Part shown: in pieces, positions 27,724 to 35,638 of the stretch
How positions within the stretch are numbered: position 1 is the first letter of the stretch
Layout of the letters: every line of letters begins with the position of its first letter
Assembly (NCBI GenBank): GCA_014382705.1
Contig: JACNJE010000120.1
Location: 493-49,840, forward strand
Reading direction: 5' to 3'
Source of the DNA: Verrucomicrobiota bacterium
Lineage (GTDB): Bacteria; Verrucomicrobiota; Verrucomicrobiia; Limisphaerales; UBA1096
DNA: 49,348 nucleotides
Translations under genes and position numbers: made by a program
The notes under the pieces: model-generated
Databases searched by the model: none
Told to the model about the DNA's origin: nothing
The model's input: only the letters and a program-made list of their open reading frames with translations

Positions 27724-28551
27724 TTAAAGCTGGGTGACGAAGTCGCGGGCGGTTTTGATGTCGGCGACGCGCTGGTCGTCGGCTTCGCGCTCGATGCAGC
27801 AGTTGCCGTCGTAGCCGAGCTTGGCCAAGGTGGCGAAGAACGCCGGCCAATCGACCTCGCCGGTGCCGACGGTGACCTCCGTGCCCCACGTGCCGGGCTC
27901 TTTCGTGAGTGTCGCATCCTTGATGTGGCACTGTTTTAGGAACGGGGCGAGCGTCACCAGCGCGTCGATCGGGTCGCCCTTATCGTAGAGCAGCATGTTC
28001 GCCGGGTCGAAATTGACACCGACGCTTGGCCGGTTGAGTTCCTCGAGGAAGAGCCGCAGCGTGTCGGCGGTTTCCTGCCCGGTCTCGAAGCCCAGCTCGA
28101 TGCCTTTCGCGTCAAACACGTCGGCGATCTGCGTGATGCGGCCGAGCAGCTTGGCAAAGCCGGGGTCGCTCTCTTCGTGCGGCAGGAAGCCGGCGTGGAA
28201 GGTGACCATCTTCATCCCAAGCTCGGCGGCGATGCCGGCGACAGCCTGGATGTTGGCCCAGTTGGCATTCCAATGTTCGTCCGGCACCACGCCGCCGGAT
28301 TCCTTGATGGCATCGAGTGAGGAGTAATCTTCACCGATCGTGCCAAACATGCCGGAGACGATTTCAATGCCCTCGGCGGCAAACAGTTCGGCGGTTTTGC
28401 CCCATGCATCCCGGTTTTCGCGGAGCGGATCGAGCGCGAGTTGGACGCGCGGGATGCCGATTTCACGGAGGTGGGCAACGAGCGCCCCGGGGGATTCCGG
28501 TTGCAGCGACCAACTGCAAACCGCCAAACGGGATTCGATATCGTTTGCCAT
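27724..28551 (-). CDS. Sugar phosphate isomerase/epimerase (TIM-barrel, AP endonuclease 2 family)
   Basis: 275 residues from the ATG at 28551 (MANDIESRLAVCSWSLQ); the frame continues upstream without domain sequence. The xylose isomerase-like TIM barrel is supported by MVTFHAGFLPH, LGFETGQE with the metal-ligand Glu, VGVNFDPANMLLYDKGDP, HIKDATL and GTGEVDWPAFF, and a late Glu in NCCIERE. These give the usual Glu-Asp-His-Glu metal site. The true substrate is unknown. It pairs with the following Gfo/Idh/MocA gene. Confidence 0.9.
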   Translation of the reverse strand: MANDIESRLAVCSWSLQPESPGALVAHLREIGIPRVQLALDPLRENRDAWGKTAELFAAEGIEIVSGMFGTIGEDYSSLDAIKESGGVVPDEHWNANWANIQAVAGIAAELGMKMVTFHAGFLPHEESDPGFAKLLGRITQIADVFDAKGIELGFETGQETADTLRLFLEELNRPSVGVNFDPANMLLYDKGDPIDALVTLAPFLKQCHIKDATLTKEPGTWGTEVTVGTGEVDWPAFFATLAKLGYDGNCCIEREADDQRVADIKTARDFVTQL

Positions 28552-28672
28552 ATTCGGGTGGGCGCGGAAACGGCGCTTGGCCAAGGGAGCAGAGTTTCGG
28601 TGGGCTTTCAAGAATGGAGTGCCGCGCGCATTGCGCTTTTCCGGGACGCGCCGAGCGGTTAGGCTGCCGCCG

Positions 28673-30346
28673 GTGTCGTACCAGGTCATAGCCCGCAAAT
28701 ACCGTCCGCAGCGTTTCAACGATGTGGTTGGTCAGGATCACGTCAGCCAGACGTTGGCCAACGCGATCGCCGCCGAGCGCATCGCGCACGCCTACCTGTT
28801 CTGCGGGCCAAGAGGCACCGGCAAGACGACCCTCGCGCGGATTTTTGCCAAATGCCTCAACTGCACCGACGGCCCGAAGGTGGACTTCGCCGCCGACGAC
28901 CCGAAATGCATCGAGATCGCCGAGGGCCGCTCGATTGACGTGCTCGAGATTGACGGCGCCAGCAACAACGGCGTCGAGCAGGTGCGTGAATTGCGCGAGA
29001 CCTGCGTCTATGCGCCGGCGTCGTCGAAATTCAAAATCTACATCATCGACGAGGTGCACATGCTCACCACGGCGGCGTTCAACGCGCTGCTCAAGACGCT
29101 CGAGGAGCCGCCGGCGCACGTGAAATTCTTCTTCGCCACCACCGAGCCGGAGAAGGTGCTGCCGACGATCCTGTCGCGTTGCCAGCGTTACGACCTGCGG
29201 CGCATTCCGGTGAATCTCATCGCCGAACATCTCAAGTGGATCTGCGGCGAGGAAAAGGTGACGATCGACGAGGGGGCGTTGTTCGCCATCGCGCGCGGCG
29301 CGGAAGGCTGCATGCGCGACGCCGAGTCGGCGCTCGATCAGCTTATCAGTTTTTGCGGCGAAAATATCACCGAGCCGGACGTGCTGTCGATGTTCGGGCT
29401 GACGGCGCAGGCGCAGTTGTTCGCGCTCGCCGAGGCCGTCCTCACCGGCGACTCGACGCGGACGCTGGCCGAGTTGAACGGGCTCGCGAGCCAAGGCAAG
29501 GACTTGGGCCGTTTGGTCGGCGATCTGTTGACGCACATCCGCAACCGGCTCGTTTACGTCGTGTCCAAGGGCGACCTCTCGCTGCTCGAGATCAGCGAAG
29601 CCGAGGCGGCCGCCCTGCAGGCCGGGGCCAAGCTGGCCGACGAACAGGCGCTGGCCCGGGTGCTCGACGTGCTGACCGATTGCGAGGGCCGCCTGCGCCT
29701 GGCCACGTCGAAAAAGATTTTGATCGAAGTGTCCCTGCTGAAGGCGGCGCAGGCCAAGTCGGCGCTGGGCATCAACGAGGTGCTTGGCCAACTGGAAAAA
29801 CTGCGGGACGCCGAGCCGGCATCGCTTGGCCAAGCGCCCCCAGCCGCCGCGCCCCAACCGGCCGCCAAGCCAAGCGCCCCGGCCAAGCCGGCTGCGAAGG
29901 CCAAGTCGGCCGCGAAGGCCAAGCCGGCCCCGGCGGAACCGGTCGATTTGCAGGCGCTTTGGGCCAAGCTCGCCGCCGCCGCCGCCAAGGCCAGCCCGTT
30001 CATGCAGGCCTATTTTCAGCAGGCGCACGCCGTGTCATTTTCAGGCGGCCTCTTCGAGATCGGGCTCGCTGAGGAACACCTCGCATTGGTGGACAACCAG
30101 CGGAACCACGAAATGCTCGCGGAGCAACTGGCCGCGCTTGGCCACGCCGGTGTGCAGTTCCGGTTCATCAACGAGCCACCGGCGGGGGGATGGGCGCCGG
30201 CCCCTGCGCTGGAGCCGGTCGACGAGCCGAAGATCGCGGGCCGCGCGAAACCGGAAAAGATCGACCCGGAGGAATTCAAGGACGACCCGCTCATTCAAAA
30301 GGCGCTGGAACTGTTCCGGGGCCGGATCGTCGAGGTGCGGAAGTGA
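28673..30346 (+). CDS. dnaX: DNA polymerase III gamma/tau subunit
   Basis: 557 residues from a GTG at 28673 giving the standard MSYQVIARKYRPQRFNDVVGQ start. This is the clamp-loader ATPase. Walker A is GPRGTGKTT, Walker B is IYIIDEVHML, and sensor 1 is FFATTEPEKV with SRCQRYDLRRI. The usual four-Cys zinc module seems reduced: AKCLNC and DDPKC are present, but the central CxxC is replaced by an Ala/Asp-rich insert. The C-terminal third has an Ala/Pro/Lys-rich linker and a short tau-like domain. A palindrome is read as SLGQAP within the linker. ybaB and recR follow directly, a conserved trio. Confidence 0.95.
   Translation: MSYQVIARKYRPQRFNDVVGQDHVSQTLANAIAAERIAHAYLFCGPRGTGKTTLARIFAKCLNCTDGPKVDFAADDPKCIEIAEGRSIDVLEIDGASNNGVEQVRELRETCVYAPASSKFKIYIIDEVHMLTTAAFNALLKTLEEPPAHVKFFFATTEPEKVLPTILSRCQRYDLRRIPVNLIAEHLKWICGEEKVTIDEGALFAIARGAEGCMRDAESALDQLISFCGENITEPDVLSMFGLTAQAQLFALAEAVLTGDSTRTLAELNGLASQGKDLGRLVGDLLTHIRNRLVYVVSKGDLSLLEISEAEAAALQAGAKLADEQALARVLDVLTDCEGRLRLATSKKILIEVSLLKAAQAKSALGINEVLGQLEKLRDAEPASLGQAPPAAAPQPAAKPSAPAKPAAKAKSAAKAKPAPAEPVDLQALWAKLAAAAAKASPFMQAYFQQAHAVSFSGGLFEIGLAEEHLALVDNQRNHEMLAEQLAALGHAGVQFRFINEPPAGGWAPAPALEPVDEPKIAGRAKPEKIDPEEFKDDPLIQKALELFRGRIVEVRK
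29823..29836. repeat. CGCTTGGCCAAGCG palindrome inside dnaX
   Basis: A perfect copy read as Leu-Gly-Gln-Ala at the beginning of the flexible Ala/Pro linker, a place that would tolerate change. Confidence 0.9.
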
Positions 30347-30361
30347 CCCGGAGATTTCAAC

Positions 30362-30682
30362 ATGGCAAGCATTGGTAAATTGATGAAACAGGCCGCCAAG
30401 ATGCAGCGGCAAATGCAGGAGGCGCAGGCACAGTTGGCTGATCAAATCGTCGAGGCCTCGAGTGGCGGCGGCGCGGTCAAGGTCACCGCCAGCTGCGACG
30501 GCGCGGTTAAGTCGATCAGCATCGACCCCGACGCCGTGGACGCGGAGGACATCTCGATGCTCGAGGACATGGTACTCGGCGCGGTCAATCAGGCGCTCGA
30601 AAAGGGTCGCGAAACCCAGTCCGCCGAGATGGGCAAACTCACCGGTGGCATGGGCGGCGGCATGGGCCTGCCGGGGTTTTGA
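30362..30682 (+). CDS. YbaB/EbfC nucleoid-associated protein
   Basis: 106 residues. GKLMKQAAKMQRQMQEAQAQL forms the first helix and the core VEASSGGGAVKVTASCDGAVKSISIDP is the family signature; the tail is Gly/Met-rich. The protein is a small dimeric DNA-binding factor, usually encoded between dnaX and recR as here. The stop is directly followed by the first possible recR start. Confidence 0.94.
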   Translation: MASIGKLMKQAAKMQRQMQEAQAQLADQIVEASSGGGAVKVTASCDGAVKSISIDPDAVDAEDISMLEDMVLGAVNQALEKGRETQSAEMGKLTGGMGGGMGLPGF

Positions 30683-31300
30683 TTGTTGCCCGTGACGTCG
30701 CTCCCCGAACCGCTCGCGGTGTTGGTCGCGGAACTCAACCGCCTGCCCGGCATCGGCCCGCGTTCCGCCGAGCGACTGGCCCTTCACCTGATCCAGGCCG
30801 ACACCACCGTGGCCAAGCGCTTGGCCAACGTGCTCGTTACGTCGCGCGACACAATCATCGAGTGCAAGCAGTGCGGCGGCTTGGCCGAGAAAACGCCGTG
30901 CAGTGTTTGCGCCAACCCGGCGCGGGACGAGCGAACCGTCTGCGTCGTCGAGCGTGCGGTCGATATTTTGAATGTCGAAAAGTCCGGCGCGTTCCGAGGC
31001 CATTACCACGTGCTTGGCGGCAAGATTTCGCCGATGAACGGCGTTGGCCCGGAGGAGTTGCGGGTGGCTCAACTCGAGCAGCGCTTGGCCGGCGGCGCGG
31101 CGGACGAGGTCATCATCGCGCTCGGCACGGATGTCGAGGGCGACGCCACCGGTCACTACTTGGCCAAGCGCCTGGCCAAGCTCGGTGTGAAGGTCACGCG
31201 AATTGCCCATGGCTTGCCGGCAGGGAGCGGGCTGGAATTCGCCGATGAACTGACCTTGAGCCAAGCGCTTGAGGGACGCCGCGAACTGGACGGAAAGTAG
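30683..31300 (+). CDS. recR: Recombination mediator RecR
   Basis: 205 residues if the TTG at 30683 is used; a GTG at 30692 gives 202 and may be the real start. The helix-hairpin-helix LNRLPGIGPRSAERLA, the four-Cys zinc finger (CKQCGGLAEKTPCSVC) and a Toprim domain (VCVVERAVDILNVEKSGAF, then YHVLGGKISPMNGVGP) are complete. RecR with RecO/RecF loads RecA at gaps. Three core palindromes or near-copies cluster in it (KRLAN, RLAG and YLAKRLAKLG). Confidence 0.94.
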   Translation: MLPVTSLPEPLAVLVAELNRLPGIGPRSAERLALHLIQADTTVAKRLANVLVTSRDTIIECKQCGGLAEKTPCSVCANPARDERTVCVVERAVDILNVEKSGAFRGHYHVLGGKISPMNGVGPEELRVAQLEQRLAGGAADEVIIALGTDVEGDATGHYLAKRLAKLGVKVTRIAHGLPAGSGLEFADELTLSQALEGRRELDGK

Positions 31301-31303
31301 TTT

Positions 31304-31909
31304 ATGAGCATACCAAATGTTGTCGTTTTTGACCTCGGGAAGGTGCTGGTCGATTTCGACTACAGCATCGCCATTCGCCGGTTTGCGGAGCGCAGCGAGG
31401 CCGGCATGGAGCAGATCCAGCGGCTCGTCAACTCGCCGATCCAGGTCGATTACGAGTCCGGCAAAATCACAACGGACGAGTTTTTTGCGGCGATCCGGGA
31501 CGGGGCCGGTTTCCGGGGCGACCGCGATGAGTTCGTCGGCATCTTTGCCGATATTTTTTCACCGATGGAAATGATGATCCAGTTTTTTGAGTCGCTGAAG
31601 TCATACGGTGTCCCCACCTGCGTTTTTTCCAACACCAACGAGATCGCCGTCGGGCATATCCGCGAGTCGTTTCCGTTTTACAGTTGGTTCGACAATTACG
31701 TGTTGTCGTACGAGGAAGGCGGCATGAAGCCGGACGAGCCGATTTATGACGTCGTCGAGCAGCGCACCGGCGAGTCCGGCGCGTCGATTTTGTACATCGA
31801 TGACCGCGCGGAAAACATCGAGACCGGCAGGGGAAGGGGATGGCAAACCATCCTGCAGGAAAACGAAGCTGCCTCGGTGGCTGCCGCCGAGGCGCTGCTC
31901 GATATTTAA
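31304..31909 (+). CDS. HAD-family hydrolase, YihX-type
   Basis: 201 residues. Motif I reads VVVFDLGKVLVDFD: the nucleophile Asp is kept, but the +2 position is Gly, as in the DLGNVL subgroup that includes YihX (glucose-1-phosphatase). Motif II is VFSNTNE, the motif III Lys is in GGMKPDEPIY, and motif IV is LYIDDRAENIE. It follows recR by three bases and overlaps the opposing ROK kinase by four bases. The substrate is probably a sugar phosphate, by family. Confidence 0.88.
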   Translation: MSIPNVVVFDLGKVLVDFDYSIAIRRFAERSEAGMEQIQRLVNSPIQVDYESGKITTDEFFAAIRDGAGFRGDRDEFVGIFADIFSPMEMMIQFFESLKSYGVPTCVFSNTNEIAVGHIRESFPFYSWFDNYVLSYEEGGMKPDEPIYDVVEQRTGESGASILYIDDRAENIETGRGRGWQTILQENEAASVAAAEALLDI

Positions 31910-32793
31910 ACTCCCATTGAGTTGGCGGCCGCTCCGTACGCGCCGGCGAGATCGCCCAAATGTGCAGGGAGCAGTTTCAACTCGTAGTCGTCCGTCTTCC
32001 AGAGGAGCGGGGTGACGTAGTCGCGCAGCGGCACGAAGAGCCGGTCACCCGCTTTGGAGATGCCGCCGCCGAGGATGACGGCTTCCGGGTCGAGGATGTT
32101 GGTGAAGGAACAGATCGCCGTGGCCAAATCGTTGACCGACTTGAGCCAGATTTTTTCCGCCTCGGCGTCGCCGTTGTCGATGGCTTCCATCATTTCCCAC
32201 GTGTGGGTGAACCGGCCGTTGGATCGCTCCGGGAGGCTGCAGTTGCCGATGGCCAACTCGAGGCTGCTTGGGCATCCGCAATCGTCCGGCGGGCCGTCCG
32301 GGCCAAGGCTGGTGTGGGCGAAGTGGCCGGCTTTTCCGGTGCGACCGCGCAGCAGTTTTCCCTCAACGATCGCCGCGCCGCCAACGCCCGTGCCGAGCGT
32401 CAGCAGGATGACGGTTTGAAACCCGCGCGCCGCCCCAAGCCACGCTTCACCGAGCAGCGCGGCATGGCCGTCGTTCAGCACCGGGATCGTCTTGTCGAAC
32501 TCAAAAAACTCTTTCCAGTTCAATCCAACCAGCCCCTCGAGCCGCACCGGCATGTGTGTGATGCAACTGCCGTCCGGTGCCGCCAGTCCGGGCGCCGAAA
32601 AACCGATGTGCTCCGGCCGGCCGCCCTGTTCCTCCTCGATGGATCGAACCAGCTCGCGGAGGTGGCCGGCCCACTCCATGTCCGCTGCGGCGTCGAAGGG
32701 GAGATTGTGCTTGGCCAACGTTTTGCCGTCCGGCGTGACGACGACTGCCTTGACGCATGAGCCGCCGAGGTCGATCCCGATGGTGTAACTCAT
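31906..32793 (-). CDS. ROK family sugar kinase
   Basis: 295 residues. The phosphate-binding GIDLGGSCVKAVVV is at 5-18, FSAPGLAAPDG is the second motif, VLNDGHAALLGEAWLGAA carries the catalytic Asp, and LLTLGTGVGGA follows. The usual ROK zinc motif CxCGxxGCxE is altered here to DCGCPSSLELA, so one or two zinc ligands seem missing. By family it phosphorylates glucose or a related hexose. It overlaps the upstream SDR gene by four bases (ATGA), so the two are coupled. Confidence 0.92.
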   Translation of the reverse strand: MSYTIGIDLGGSCVKAVVVTPDGKTLAKHNLPFDAAADMEWAGHLRELVRSIEEEQGGRPEHIGFSAPGLAAPDGSCITHMPVRLEGLVGLNWKEFFEFDKTIPVLNDGHAALLGEAWLGAARGFQTVILLTLGTGVGGAAIVEGKLLRGRTGKAGHFAHTSLGPDGPPDDCGCPSSLELAIGNCSLPERSNGRFTHTWEMMEAIDNGDAEAEKIWLKSVNDLATAICSFTNILDPEAVILGGGISKAGDRLFVPLRDYVTPLLWKTDDYELKLLPAHLGDLAGAYGAAANSMGV

Positions 32794-33584
32794 CCGATCC
32801 CCTCGCTGACACTCCAGCCGCCATCGACCGCGAGCAGTTGGCCGGTGATAAACTTGGCGGCATCGGACATCAGGAACACTGCTGCGCCGTCCAAGTCCTC
32901 CGGCACGCCGATCCGGCCGCCGTCGAGCGGTTGTTTGTTTTTGATAAAGCTCATGATTTCGTCGTCCGCCTGTGCGCGGCCGGACATCGGCGTGGCGACC
33001 AACGCCGGCGCGATGGCGTTCACGCGGATGTTATACGTGGCGTACTGCGCCGCCGCCGACTTGGTAAGCCCGACGATCCCGGCCTTGGCCGTCGCGTAGG
33101 CGTGCGTCGCGAAATGCTTTGGGGCGGGGGAGCCGGCCAGCACGGAAGTCATGTTGAGAATCACGCCGCCTTGGCCAAGCGCGGCCCACTCCCGCAGCGC
33201 GGCGCGGTTCGAATTGAAAACCGAAGTGAGGTTTAGGTCGATCGTCTGCCGCCAGCCGGCGTCGCTGATCTCGTGCAGCGGCCCGTCGCCGATGCTGCGC
33301 CCGCTGCCACCGGCGACGTGGTAAAGCCCGTCGAAGCCGCCGAACTCCCGCTTGGCCAAGTCGATCGCCCCGGGCGCGGTCTGCGGATCCGTCGCGTCGC
33401 CGGCCAAGCCTCGTGCCGCTTGGCCAAGCGCGGTCTCCGCGTTGGCCACGTTGTCGGCGTTGCGCCCCACCACAACCACCCGCGCCCCTTCGCTGACAAA
33501 CGCCTTGGCGGCGGCCAAGCCCAGCCCCGTCGTCCCGCCGACGATGACGATGGTTTTGTTGTCAAGTTGCGCCACGCGGCTCAT
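32790..33584 (-). CDS. SDR family oxidoreductase
   Basis: 264 residues. The Rossmann motif GGTTGLG is at 16-22, then VVVVGRNADNV. NLTSVFNSNRA, the catalytic Ser in NMTSVLAGS and a YATAK Tyr-Lys pair are all present, with a C-terminal GQLLAVDGGWSVSEGIG close. It is a classical NAD(P)-dependent short-chain dehydrogenase with no readable substrate. Near its middle a perfect palindrome is read as ALGQAARG, and neighbouring near-copies give ALGQGG and LAKREF. It overlaps both neighbours. Confidence 0.92.
   Translation of the reverse strand: MSRVAQLDNKTIVIVGGTTGLGLAAAKAFVSEGARVVVVGRNADNVANAETALGQAARGLAGDATDPQTAPGAIDLAKREFGGFDGLYHVAGGSGRSIGDGPLHEISDAGWRQTIDLNLTSVFNSNRAALREWAALGQGGVILNMTSVLAGSPAPKHFATHAYATAKAGIVGLTKSAAAQYATYNIRVNAIAPALVATPMSGRAQADDEIMSFIKNKQPLDGGRIGVPEDLDGAAVFLMSDAAKFITGQLLAVDGGWSVSEGIG
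33417..33430. repeat. CGCTTGGCCAAGCG palindrome inside the SDR gene
   Basis: A perfect copy read on the minus strand as Leu-Gly-Gln-Ala between the second and third strands of the Rossmann fold. Core copies at about 33171 and 33353 lie within 250 bases. Confidence 0.9.
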
Positions 33585-33741
33585 TTTTCCTGTGCCGGCG
33601 AGGCCGGTTGCGGCGCTTGTGCGGCGGTTGATTGGCTTCCACGAAGGCGATCATGTCTTGAATCGCCAGCCAGCGTTCCTTCGGGTCCCACGCCCGTTCG
33701 CGCTTCAACTCCTCCCGTTGCTTGACGTCGTCCATGGTCAT
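33562..33741 (-). CDS. Small basic protein paired with a nucleotidyltransferase
   Basis: A 59-residue frame from the ATG at 33741 (MTMDDVKQREELKRERAWD), or 57 from the next ATG. It begins one base beyond the TGA of the nucleotidyltransferase upstream and overlaps the SDR start by 23 bases. The middle (RAWDPKERWLAIQDMIAFVEANQ) resembles small proteins found beside DUF6036-type nucleotidyltransferases in planctomycetes, from memory. The Arg/Lys-rich C-terminus may be a frameshifted or shortened end. The tight linkage suggests a two-gene module, possibly toxin-antitoxin-like, but nothing in the sequence proves that. Confidence 0.5.
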   Translation of the reverse strand: MTMDDVKQREELKRERAWDPKERWLAIQDMIAFVEANQPPHKRRNRPRRHRKNEPRGAT

Positions 33742-33742
33742 G

Positions 33743-34225
33743 TCATGCGGACTTGATCGCCCTTTTCAGGGTCTCGATTCGCCGGGGTTTCTGCTGGTTT
33801 TCGGGAAGGGCTTCCTGCGCCTCGATCATGTGTTGATCCGACAACGGCCAATAAGGAACGCCGGTGGATGTCGTCCCCTTTTCGGCAGCTTGCTTGCAGT
33901 CGCCGAACCGGCCCTCCAGCCCTTTCACTTCGCGAAAGATGTCTACCGCGCCCAGCGGCGACGTGAGGCAAAAAACGGTCTGCGTGGCGAGCCAATCGAT
34001 GTTGTCAGCGACGGGTTTCCAGTTGTCTTCGGTGGCCCCCCATTTGGCGTCGATTGATTTCAGGAAGCGAACCACTTTTTCAAGATTGGACGGTTCATCA
34101 GCCACCCAAATGTCGATGTCGTAGGTCAGTTCCGGCTCGTGGCGCAGCATGAAGTTCACGCCGCCGATCAGGAGATAATCCACCTCGTGGTCAGTAAGAG
34201 CCTGTAATACTTGATCGATTTTCAT
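33743..34225 (-). CDS. Minimal nucleotidyltransferase, DUF6036-like
   Basis: 160 residues from the ATG at 34225; the longer frame to 34837 is antisense to purB in another phase and is discarded. The nucleotidyltransferase core is clear: LLIGGVNFMLRHEPELTYDIDIWV gives hGG-x-DhDh, with the helix and the two metal-binding Asp residues (split description: GG at about 21-22, DID about ten residues later). No HEPN domain is attached. It begins six bases after the purB stop and is followed by the small basic gene, so it could be part of an antitoxin/toxin-like pair carried within a metabolic operon. Confidence 0.78.
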   Translation of the reverse strand: MKIDQVLQALTDHEVDYLLIGGVNFMLRHEPELTYDIDIWVADEPSNLEKVVRFLKSIDAKWGATEDNWKPVADNIDWLATQTVFCLTSPLGAVDIFREVKGLEGRFGDCKQAAEKGTTSTGVPYWPLSDQHMIEAQEALPENQQKPRRIETLKRAIKSA

Positions 34226-34230
34226 CCCGT

Positions 34231-35544
34231 TCACAGCCCCAGTTTCTTGAAGCGCGACTCGATGTGTTTGTAGTGGAAGTCGGTGGTGCAGATAGATTCG
34301 AGTTCGCCTTTTTTGAAATGTTTGGCGACCTCGGGATCGGACAAAAGTTGCGTCAGGAAATCGGCATCGTCGCGGCCGGCGTGCTTGGTTTTCCATGTCT
34401 CCATGGCGTTGCGCTGGACGAGCGCGTACGCCTCCTCGCGGGTGAGTCCCTTGCGGATGAGCGCCAGCAGCACCGACTGCGAGTTCCACATGCCGAGCGA
34501 TTGGCCGAGGTTTTTGACCATGTTTTTCGGGTAAACGATCAGGCCTTTGGTGAGGTCGGTCAGCTTGTGGAGCATGTAGTTGAGCAGCGTGCAGGAGTCG
34601 GGGAAAATTACGCGCTCGACGGAGCTGTGGCTGATGTCGCGTTCGTGCCACAGGGCGACGTTCTCCATCGCGGCGAGGGCGTTGCCGCGCAGCACGCGCG
34701 CCAAGCCGGTGAGGCGTTCGCCGGTGATCGGGTTGCGCTTGTGCGGCATGGCGCTTGAGCCTTTTTGGCCCTTGGCAAAAAACTCCTCGGCCTCGAGCAC
34801 TTCGGTGCGTTGGAGGTGGCGAAACTCGGTCGCCCACCGCTCGATGCTCGCACCGACAAGCGCGACGGTCGTCATGAACTCGGCGTGAATGTCGCGCTGC
34901 ACCACCTGCGTCGCGATCGGCGCGGCCTTGAGGCCAAGTTCGCGGCAGACGAACGATTCGATCTTCGGCGAGAGATGGGCGTTGGTGCCGACCGCGCCGG
35001 AGAGTTTGCCGATGGCGATGCGCGGCTTGAGCGTCTCGAGCCGCGCGAGTGCGCGGCCAAACTCGTCGTACATCAGCGCCATCTTGAGGCCGAACGTCGT
35101 CGGCTCCGCGTTAATGCCGTGGCTGCGGCCGATCATCGGCGTGAACTTGTGCTTGCGAGCCTTGGCGGCGGTGACCTTGCGGAGCCGCTTCACGTCGGCG
35201 ATGAGAATCTTCAGCGACTCGTTCATCTGCACGGCAAACGCGGTGTCGATAATGTCGCTGCTCGTCAGCCCAAAGTGCAGCCAGCGACTCGCCGGTTTGC
35301 CGATGTTTTCGGAGACGTTTGTCGTGAAGGCGATGACGTCGTGGTTGAGCGTGCGCTCGAGTTCGCGGCAGCGCGCGATGCTGAAAGCCGCCTTGGCCTT
35401 CATTTGCTTGAGGTGCGCCTTGGGCACGAGGCCATCGCTGCAGAGCGCCTCGGCGGCGAGCAGTTCGATCTCCAGCCAGATCTCGAGTTTCCGTTGTTCA
35501 GTCCAGATGTCCCGCATCTCGGGACGGGTGTAGCGTCCGATCAT
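34231..35544 (-). CDS. purB: Adenylosuccinate lyase
   Basis: 437 residues from the ATG at 35544 (MIGRYTRPEMRDIWTEQRK). The enzyme works twice in purine synthesis, releasing fumarate from SAICAR and from adenylosuccinate. The fumarase/aspartase signature GSSAMPHKRNP is intact, with the catalytic Ser, as are TSSDIIDTAFA and IGRSHGINAEPTT with the general acid His. Its first codon follows a gap holding one core palindrome, across from the divergent FG-GAP gene. Confidence 0.96.
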   Translation of the reverse strand: MIGRYTRPEMRDIWTEQRKLEIWLEIELLAAEALCSDGLVPKAHLKQMKAKAAFSIARCRELERTLNHDVIAFTTNVSENIGKPASRWLHFGLTSSDIIDTAFAVQMNESLKILIADVKRLRKVTAAKARKHKFTPMIGRSHGINAEPTTFGLKMALMYDEFGRALARLETLKPRIAIGKLSGAVGTNAHLSPKIESFVCRELGLKAAPIATQVVQRDIHAEFMTTVALVGASIERWATEFRHLQRTEVLEAEEFFAKGQKGSSAMPHKRNPITGERLTGLARVLRGNALAAMENVALWHERDISHSSVERVIFPDSCTLLNYMLHKLTDLTKGLIVYPKNMVKNLGQSLGMWNSQSVLLALIRKGLTREEAYALVQRNAMETWKTKHAGRDDADFLTQLLSDPEVAKHFKKGELESICTTDFHYKHIESRFKKLGL

Positions 35545-35638
35545 CCGCCGACAGCATAACGGACTTGGCCAAGCGCGGCGAGTGAGATGTGCCCCGCGCC
35601 GCTTGACCGCACTGGGCGGTGGTGCCAAAAATCCTCCC

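Noticed and set aside
28463..30028. Minus-strand open frame of 521 codons across dnaX
   Set aside because: Antisense shadow of dnaX with no recognisable motif.
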